Positions 6,036 through 9,581 of a stretch of DNA of 9,581 nucleotides are shown here, piece after piece (the first letter of the stretch is position 1; every line of letters begins with the position of its first letter). Source of the stretch: Marinilabiliaceae bacterium UBA5213 (GTDB lineage: Bacteria > Bacteroidota > Bacteroidia > Bacteroidales > Marinilabiliaceae). Made by a program: the position numbers and the translations under genes. Location of the stretch: assembly GCA_002412555.1 (NCBI GenBank), contig DHVH01000265.1, forward strand, positions 1 through 9,581, given 5' to 3'. The notes beneath the pieces were generated by a model, which worked only from the letters and a program-made list of their open reading frames with translations, was not told the DNA's origin and did not search any database.

Positions 6036-7163
6036 ATGCAAGGCTTCCTTAACATTGTGGATATGAGAAACGCGATTAAGTATCTGGTTCTTACCGCCGT
6101 TCTTGTCGCCGGTGGGTTTTTTCTCTGGTACTTTAGGTCCGTCTTTATTTTTATTGCCATTGCTGCTGTTTTCTCACTAATAACCCGGCCCATTTTTGAT
6201 TTATTTAAAAGAGGGCATGTCGGACGTTATTTTGTGGGCAATGGATTGGCGGCCCTGTTTACCGTTCTTATTATCTGGGTATTTATAGGGTTGTTTTTCA
6301 GATATACCATTCCTCTAATAGGTGGAGAGCTACACTATCTTTCTTCGGTCGATTATCCGCAGGTCTTTGATAGTGCGTCGTTGTTACTGAAAGAGGCTTT
6401 GGAACCATTTAAGAAGATAGACCCGGAGATTATTGAATCGCTGGAACTACAGATTCGTGAGGCGGTTAGGTCTGTTTTTGATGTGTCACAAATTACCGGC
6501 GCTTTTTCGGGTGTGTTAGGTTTTTTTGGTGGCTTATTTATTGCCACCTTTTCCATAACCTTTATCACATTTTTCTTTTTGAAGGAGGAAGGTCTTTTGG
6601 TGCGTTTGTTGATGATGCTGATCCCTGATGAGCATGAGGAAGGCTTAAGGCATGTTTTGTTGTCGGTTAAGTTTCTGCTAAGACGGTATTTCCTTGGTGT
6701 GTTGTTGCAGATTATTCTGATCTGCCTTCTTGTAACTGCCGGATTTATGATTTTGGGACTTAGCTTTAACCATGCGGTGACTATTGGAATTGTCAGCGGG
6801 TTGTTTAATGTTATTCCTTATGTGGGACCTGTGATGGGGGCTTTGTTCGGACTGCTGACTTCTTCCATCATTTATTTGCAAGTGCCTTTTGAAATGAGTT
6901 TTCTGACCTTTTTAGGCTTCGCGACTTTGGTTTATGTGATTGTTCAGCTTATGGACAACCTATTGTTCCAACCGCTGATTTTTTCCAGCAGTGTACAGGC
7001 ACACCCTCTGGAAATTTTTATCGTCATTTTAATGTCCGGTTACCTTTCAGGCGTTATTGGCATGTTTCTGGCCATACCTGTTTATACAATTTTTCGGGTA
7101 ATTGGCAGGGAGTTTTTCTATAAATACAGGGTTGTTAAAAAACTGACCGACGGCTTGCGTTAA
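6036..7163 (+). CDS. AI-2E/PerM family inner-membrane transporter
   Basis: This is a polytopic membrane protein of the AI-2E family (PF01594; relatives include E. coli TqsA, YdiK and PerM, and some Na+/H+ or other exporters). The 375 residues show the family pattern. Two N-terminal hydrophobic helices lie at about 15-31 and 34-52 and a third at 68-90. A soluble helical segment (about 95-150) follows. Then come hydrophobic segments at about 156-183, 218-242, 248-282, 288-308 and 325-356. The signature loop NVIPYVGP is at 258-265, and the conserved block QLMDNLLFQPLIFSSSVQAH (304-323) leads to GYLSGVIGMFLAIPVY (335-350). Despite the name, substrate cannot be read from sequence, and autoinducer-2 export is shown for few members. 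The ATG at 6036 lacks a Shine-Dalgarno sequence. An alternative in-frame ATG lies at 6063, and both leave the first helix intact. The stop overlaps that of the next, converging gene, with no terminator between them. Confidence 0.92.
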   Translation: MQGFLNIVDMRNAIKYLVLTAVLVAGGFFLWYFRSVFIFIAIAAVFSLITRPIFDLFKRGHVGRYFVGNGLAALFTVLIIWVFIGLFFRYTIPLIGGELHYLSSVDYPQVFDSASLLLKEALEPFKKIDPEIIESLELQIREAVRSVFDVSQITGAFSGVLGFFGGLFIATFSITFITFFFLKEEGLLVRLLMMLIPDEHEEGLRHVLLSVKFLLRRYFLGVLLQIILICLLVTAGFMILGLSFNHAVTIGIVSGLFNVIPYVGPVMGALFGLLTSSIIYLQVPFEMSFLTFLGFATLVYVIVQLMDNLLFQPLIFSSSVQAHPLEIFIVILMSGYLSGVIGMFLAIPVYTIFRVIGREFFYKYRVVKKLTDGLR

Positions 7164-7858
7164 GGTAAGAGCTCATCTGCTATTTCAAGCGTATCAGGCG
7201 CTGAGTATGTGTTTTTAGGAACCATGCTTTCAGATAGCGGTTGTTGACGGCTTTTGATGGACAATGCATCCTGAATGGGCAATCTTTTGCCATTTAAAGT
7301 GGCTATAATAAAGGCATCATGAAAGCCCATTTGTTGTATGATGGTTCTGAACGCTTCTGCATCTCTGAAGTTCTGAAAAATACCTACAGTAAACTGATTG
7401 ATGGTCTGGTAGGTATACTGCTTCAGTGAAAACATGTTGGTCTCAAACGGCCGCATATCTACTCCTGTATAGGCGCCGATTTGTACACTGAACAGCAGTC
7501 CGTCTTCCGGCACATAAAAGCTCAGCATATCTTCTCCTTGAATTTCGGGGCCCGACGCGTTGATTTGCAAATGGTTTTTAGCCGTGTCTGCGGCTGATGT
7601 GTCTGTGACTGCGACGGATGCTATTGTATTAATTGTAGTATCTTGTTTCAGAGGCCATTGAATAATGCCATAGGCAAACATCATAACTAGCAATACAACG
7701 AAAAAGAGCAATTGAAAGAAAGCTCTTTTTTTTAGCTTGTTATGTTTAACAGATTGCTTTTGAGAAAGAGTTTTTAGTCTTGCAACCTCCTTCTCAAGCG
7801 CATTGGTCCTTGTGGATTCCCCTTTTGTTTGATTGAATGTGTGTTCACTATCAGTCAT
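7160..7858 (-). CDS. single-pass membrane protein with a periplasmic SPOR-like domain
   Basis: I chose the ATG at 7858 (232 aa). The open frame continues upstream to a GTG at 8032, but those 58 residues are Lys/Asn-rich, unstructured and contain no other ATG, so they look non-coding. From 7858 the layout is coherent. A polar cytoplasmic N-terminus leads to a short heptad-like segment (20-44, LEKEVARLKTLSQ), a basic stop KLKKR, one membrane helix (46-66) and a low-complexity Thr/Ala linker (72-105). A compact domain at about 118-198 follows, with LLFSVQIGAYTG (121-132), FTVGIFQNFRDAEAF (156-170) and GFHDAFIIATLNGKRLPI (178-195). 'F.VQIGA......' followed by 'VG.F....A......... G..DAFI' is the SPOR pattern, a domain that binds denuded peptidoglycan glycan strands at division sites. 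The location would be the inner membrane with SPOR outside. A role in division or wall remodelling is inference. No clear promoter or Shine-Dalgarno sequence is seen. Confidence 0.75.
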   Translation of the reverse strand: MTDSEHTFNQTKGESTRTNALEKEVARLKTLSQKQSVKHNKLKKRAFFQLLFFVVLLVMMFAYGIIQWPLKQDTTINTIASVAVTDTSAADTAKNHLQINASGPEIQGEDMLSFYVPEDGLLFSVQIGAYTGVDMRPFETNMFSLKQYTYQTINQFTVGIFQNFRDAEAFRTIIQQMGFHDAFIIATLNGKRLPIQDALSIKSRQQPLSESMVPKNTYSAPDTLEIADELLP

Positions 7859-8090
7859 AAATATATGTTTTGCAGGGTTAAATTTAATGATTCCTTTTAA
7901 ATATCCATGGTTCAGTGTTTTTTTTTCATTTTTAATCTTTCTAGCCTCTGGATTTTTGCACTTGAATAGGTTCTTTGAAGGGTCCTTTTTTCTGTAAATA
8001 TGAAATGTTGTCGATACCCTGTTTGTAATCACATATTTAAATAGCTTGTAATTAAATAGTTGTAGTGCTGCCTGTTAAATAATGTCAACT

Positions 8091-8106
8091 TTGGCACAAG
8101 ATTTGG
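8091..8106 (+). promoter_or_regulatory. degenerate sigma-54-like site before the His-rich secreted protein gene
   Basis: TTGGCAC (8091-8097), five bases, TTGG (8103-8106) has the -24 half of a sigma-54 promoter intact, but the -12 half ends in GG instead of GC. It shares the nine-mer TTTGGCACA and the following TTG, at the same spacing, with the site before lon. It lies 58 bp before the ATG at 8164. No TTTG/TAnnTTTG pair was found in this 131-bp spacer. Because the -12 C is usually essential, this is tentative. Confidence 0.25.
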
Positions 8107-8163
8107 TTGTGTATAGTCAAACCGGTTTTCTTTACTCGATTGTTTAACTTAATACCAGGAGCC

Positions 8164-8874
8164 ATGAAAACTTTGCATACCTTCCGTCAATTAGCCGTTG
8201 TTGCTTTCTTATCGATGTTAACAATGGCTGCCACAGGGCAACAGAACACGCGCCAGGATCGCAGAACCGGTTCAGAAAGAAATGGTAATCGGACCGAAAC
8301 CAGGCCTTCCAATGACAATGCCAACCGACCAAGCCGTGAGCAATATACCAGAAATGAGGGCCGAGCTGCTTATGAGTCCAAGGGTAACCAAAACTACAAT
8401 CGAAATAATCAAAATAGTAAACGGGATGATGGGCATTATAAGAAGGATGACCGAAAGCATGGGCAATACAACAAGCCTCAAACAGGCCGTAAGCCTGCCC
8501 CCGCTCATGTGCATCATAGTCCGCACAGACCAGTTTACCACCAGCCGGCACGTGTGCACCATGCTCCCAACCCACATGCCTATTATAGGCATCTGCCCAC
8601 TCGAAGAGTGAACAGGTTTCATTATAATGGTTACGATTACTTTCATTCCAATAACCATTTTTACAGATACCACCCGCATCATGGTTATAGATTAGTGGAG
8701 GCGCCTTTTACACGGGTAAGGTATTTGCCAGCCAGGTATCAGGTGAGGGTCTATAACGGGTATTCTTATCCTTATTATAACGGATTCTTCTTTTTGCCCG
8801 CTGAATACGGCTATGTGATGGTGCCGGCACCTGCCAGACCGCAAATGTCATTCAATGTTGTTTTGAATCTATAA
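8164..8874 (+). CDS. secreted His/Tyr-rich protein, DUF6515-like
   Basis: I chose the ATG at 8164 (236 aa) because it begins with a standard signal peptide: MKTLHTFRQ, a hydrophobic core AVVAFLSMLTMAA and a likely cut after about residue 25. An AGGAG lies just upstream (8157-8161), unusually close to the start. A longer frame from a TTG at 8107 would bury the signal peptide. The mature protein starts with a disordered Arg/Asn/Gln/Lys-rich stretch (26-112). A His-rich, Pro-rich stretch (113-172, with HVHHSPHRP and YRYHPHHGY) follows, then a Tyr-rich C-terminus. Two units of about 27 residues repeat: YNGYDYFHSNNHFYRYHPHHGY..V.AP (154-181) and YNGYSYPYYNGFFF...GYVMVPAP (197-223). This layout resembles the DUF6515-type exported proteins of Bacteroidota, which have no known function. 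Histidines may bind Zn, Ni or Cu, but this is inference. It stands alone and ends at a strong terminator. Confidence 0.8.
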   Translation: MKTLHTFRQLAVVAFLSMLTMAATGQQNTRQDRRTGSERNGNRTETRPSNDNANRPSREQYTRNEGRAAYESKGNQNYNRNNQNSKRDDGHYKKDDRKHGQYNKPQTGRKPAPAHVHHSPHRPVYHQPARVHHAPNPHAYYRHLPTRRVNRFHYNGYDYFHSNNHFYRYHPHHGYRLVEAPFTRVRYLPARYQVRVYNGYSYPYYNGFFFLPAEYGYVMVPAPARPQMSFNVVLNL

Positions 8875-8903
8875 ACCTTCGGGTTTTCAATAGGAAGGGA
8901 AAT

Positions 8904-8946
8904 AATTATCAAAGGCCGGAAGTCAACCCGGCCTTTGATAATTTTA
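8904..8946. terminator. bidirectional terminator between the His-rich protein gene and aroK
   Basis: A perfect 16-bp inverted repeat (8904-8919 with 8928-8943; core AAAGGCCGG/CCGGCCTTT) closes an 8-nt loop. TTTT follows on the plus strand, and an A/T-rich arm on the minus strand serves the opposite direction. It sits 30 nt past the plus-strand stop and 21 nt past the aroK stop, stopping both converging transcripts. Confidence 0.93.
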
Positions 8947-8966
8947 GTATGAGTCAGAGTTCTATT

Positions 8967-9497
8967 TCAACCCTTGTTTGACTGATTATACATCTCAATG
9001 ATGTTGATATAGGGAGCTACCCCTACCGCGGTAGCATCGGCCTTAACGGCCGACTGCATATAATACATTTCCCGCTCTCTTAGTTTTTCCCGGATAAAAT
9101 CCAAAAGCTCACTGTCCGATTTATTGGCAATGAGGGGGCGTGATTTTTTTGCGGGCATCAGACGGTCTTTCAATACTTCAGCATCTAATTTTAAATAGAT
9201 GGTCAATCCGCTTTGGTTCATCAAATCCATGTTTCCATGGAAACATGGCGTGCCTCCGCCCGTTGATACGATTACGTTGGAGAGTTGGGTCATTTCGTTA
9301 ATGGCTTCATTTTCCATTTGCCTGAAGGCCGCTTCGCCCTGGGTGCTGAAAATATGGGGGATGCTTTGTCCGTGTTTTTTTTCAATATGTTGATCCAGAT
9401 CAATAAACTGCCATTTGAGTGCACGGGCCAGCATTTGTCCAACCGTCGTTTTTCCGCTGCCCATAAAGCCTGTTAAAAATACCCTTGTAACTGTCAT
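8967..9497 (-). CDS. aroK: shikimate kinase
   Basis: The enzyme phosphorylates shikimate at the 3-hydroxyl with ATP, a late step of the pathway to chorismate and the aromatic amino acids. It acts as a cytoplasmic monomer. The 176-residue length is typical. Walker A is GFMGSGKTT (10-18). Asp33 and Asp35 in FIDLDQ are the substrate/metal pair. GEAAFR (54-59) supplies the shikimate-binding Arg59. The GGG at 80-82 is the substrate-binding glycine run. The lid has KKSRPLI with Arg120. LREREMYY (139-146) carries the adenine-side arginines. The ATG is preceded on its strand by ACAGG, a modest Shine-Dalgarno sequence. The start is only 9 nt after the stop of the next upstream minus-strand gene, so the two are probably co-transcribed. 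Codons for about residues 84-90 form a perfect 22-bp palindrome. Confidence 0.97.
   Translation of the reverse strand: MTVTRVFLTGFMGSGKTTVGQMLARALKWQFIDLDQHIEKKHGQSIPHIFSTQGEAAFRQMENEAINEMTQLSNVIVSTGGGTPCFHGNMDLMNQSGLTIYLKLDAEVLKDRLMPAKKSRPLIANKSDSELLDFIREKLREREMYYMQSAVKADATAVGVAPYINIIEMYNQSNKG
9227..9248. repeat. perfect 22-bp palindrome inside aroK
   Basis: The 11-base arm CCATGTTTCCA (9227-9237) is followed at once by its exact reverse complement (9238-9248), with no spacer. It falls in the aroK codons for the variable loop just after GGGTP. A perfect 22-mer palindrome is unlikely by chance in a window of this size (of the order of 1 in 400). Confidence 0.9.
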
Positions 9498-9506
9498 TGT
9501 ACCTGT

Positions 9507-9581
9507 TTAATTGTCGAAAATGGACATTTGGCCATCAGTCGCCTCATCCTCAGGGCCTTCCGTTTGATTGCCGGTCGGCAG
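9507..9581 (-). CDS. C-terminal tail of an unidentified gene upstream of aroK
   Basis: A minus-strand frame is open from the right edge and ends at TAA (9507-9509), giving 24 residues: a Gly/Pro/Glu/Asp-rich linker and the ending GQMSIFDN. Its stop is 9 nt before the aroK ATG, so it is the preceding gene of the same transcript. From memory, topA (DNA topoisomerase I) is found next to aroK in several Bacteroidales, and an acidic flexible tail would suit it. The visible residues do not prove this. The QMSIF ending also resembles the sliding-clamp binding motif QL(S/D)LF of DNA repair and replication proteins. Confidence 0.5.
   Translation of the reverse strand: MPTGNQTEGPEDEATDGQMSIFDN

Noticed and set aside
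7859..8032. N-terminal extension of the SPOR-like protein from a GTG at 8032
   Set aside because: The 58 extra residues are Lys/Asn-rich with no domain. The first ATG (7858) gives a normal cytoplasmic tail, heptad segment and membrane helix.
8144..8682. Long alternative frames on both strands across the His-rich gene, one very Met/Ile/Val-rich
   Set aside because: They arise from the skewed CAT/CAC/TAT codon content of the real gene, which has a signal peptide and a repeat structure that the others lack.
9023..9053. CTACCGCGGTAG palindrome and TCGGCC-N5-GGCCGA inverted repeat near the end of aroK
   Set aside because: Arms of six are expected by chance a few times in this length, and they lie in coding sequence with no contextual support.
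1..9581. Mobile elements, tRNA/rRNA genes, CRISPR arrays, defence islands
   Set aside because: I saw no transposase, integrase, spaced direct repeats, cloverleaf or terminal inverted repeats. The content is housekeeping with compact spacers.

Overview
The window looks like chromosomal DNA of a member of the Bacteroidota, probably from the Bacteroidales/Marinilabiliales side. The reasons are promoter elements of the TTTG-N19-TAnnTTTG type that this phylum uses, mostly weak or absent Shine-Dalgarno sequences before A/T-rich start regions, a type B (cysteine-free) ribosomal protein L31, and several proteins that read like Bacteroidota versions of their families. No mobile element, tRNA, rRNA or CRISPR array is visible. 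This is mostly core and housekeeping DNA with compact spacers.

Layout, left to right: (1) the 3' part of a HEAT-like protein, possibly AlkD-type DNA alkylation repair (+, cut by the window edge); (2) a 396-residue protein with a GNAT-type acyltransferase fold (+); (3) rpmE2, ribosomal protein L31 type B (+), with its own promoter, a leader of about 97 nt containing a two-part hairpin, and an intrinsic terminator; (4) lon, the ATP-dependent protease (+), behind a 230-bp spacer that carries a near-perfect sigma-54 promoter and a terminator-like hairpin; (5) a bidirectional terminator shared with a converging ADP-ribosylglycohydrolase-family gene (-) whose active-site motifs are eroded; (6) an AI-2E/PerM-family membrane protein (+) with a palindrome overlapping its -7 element; (7) a single-pass membrane protein with a periplasmic SPOR-like domain (-), whose stop codon overlaps the stop codon of gene 6; (8) a secreted His/Tyr-rich protein (+); (9) a second bidirectional terminator shared with aroK, shikimate kinase (-), which follows within 9 nt the tail of another minus-strand gene cut by the right edge.

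The genes do not form one pathway. Transcription units are short: most plus-strand genes stand alone with their own promoter, and the only clear operon link is the right-edge gene with aroK. The more interesting material is regulatory (sigma-54 in front of lon with a possible attenuator, a leader on the L31 gene, a palindromic operator at the AI-2E-family promoter) and biochemical (a DraG-family protein that keeps TDDT but has lost both acidic residues of the second metal motif). I see no convincing new multi-gene defence or metabolic system. The candidate novelties are single-gene or cis-regulatory.
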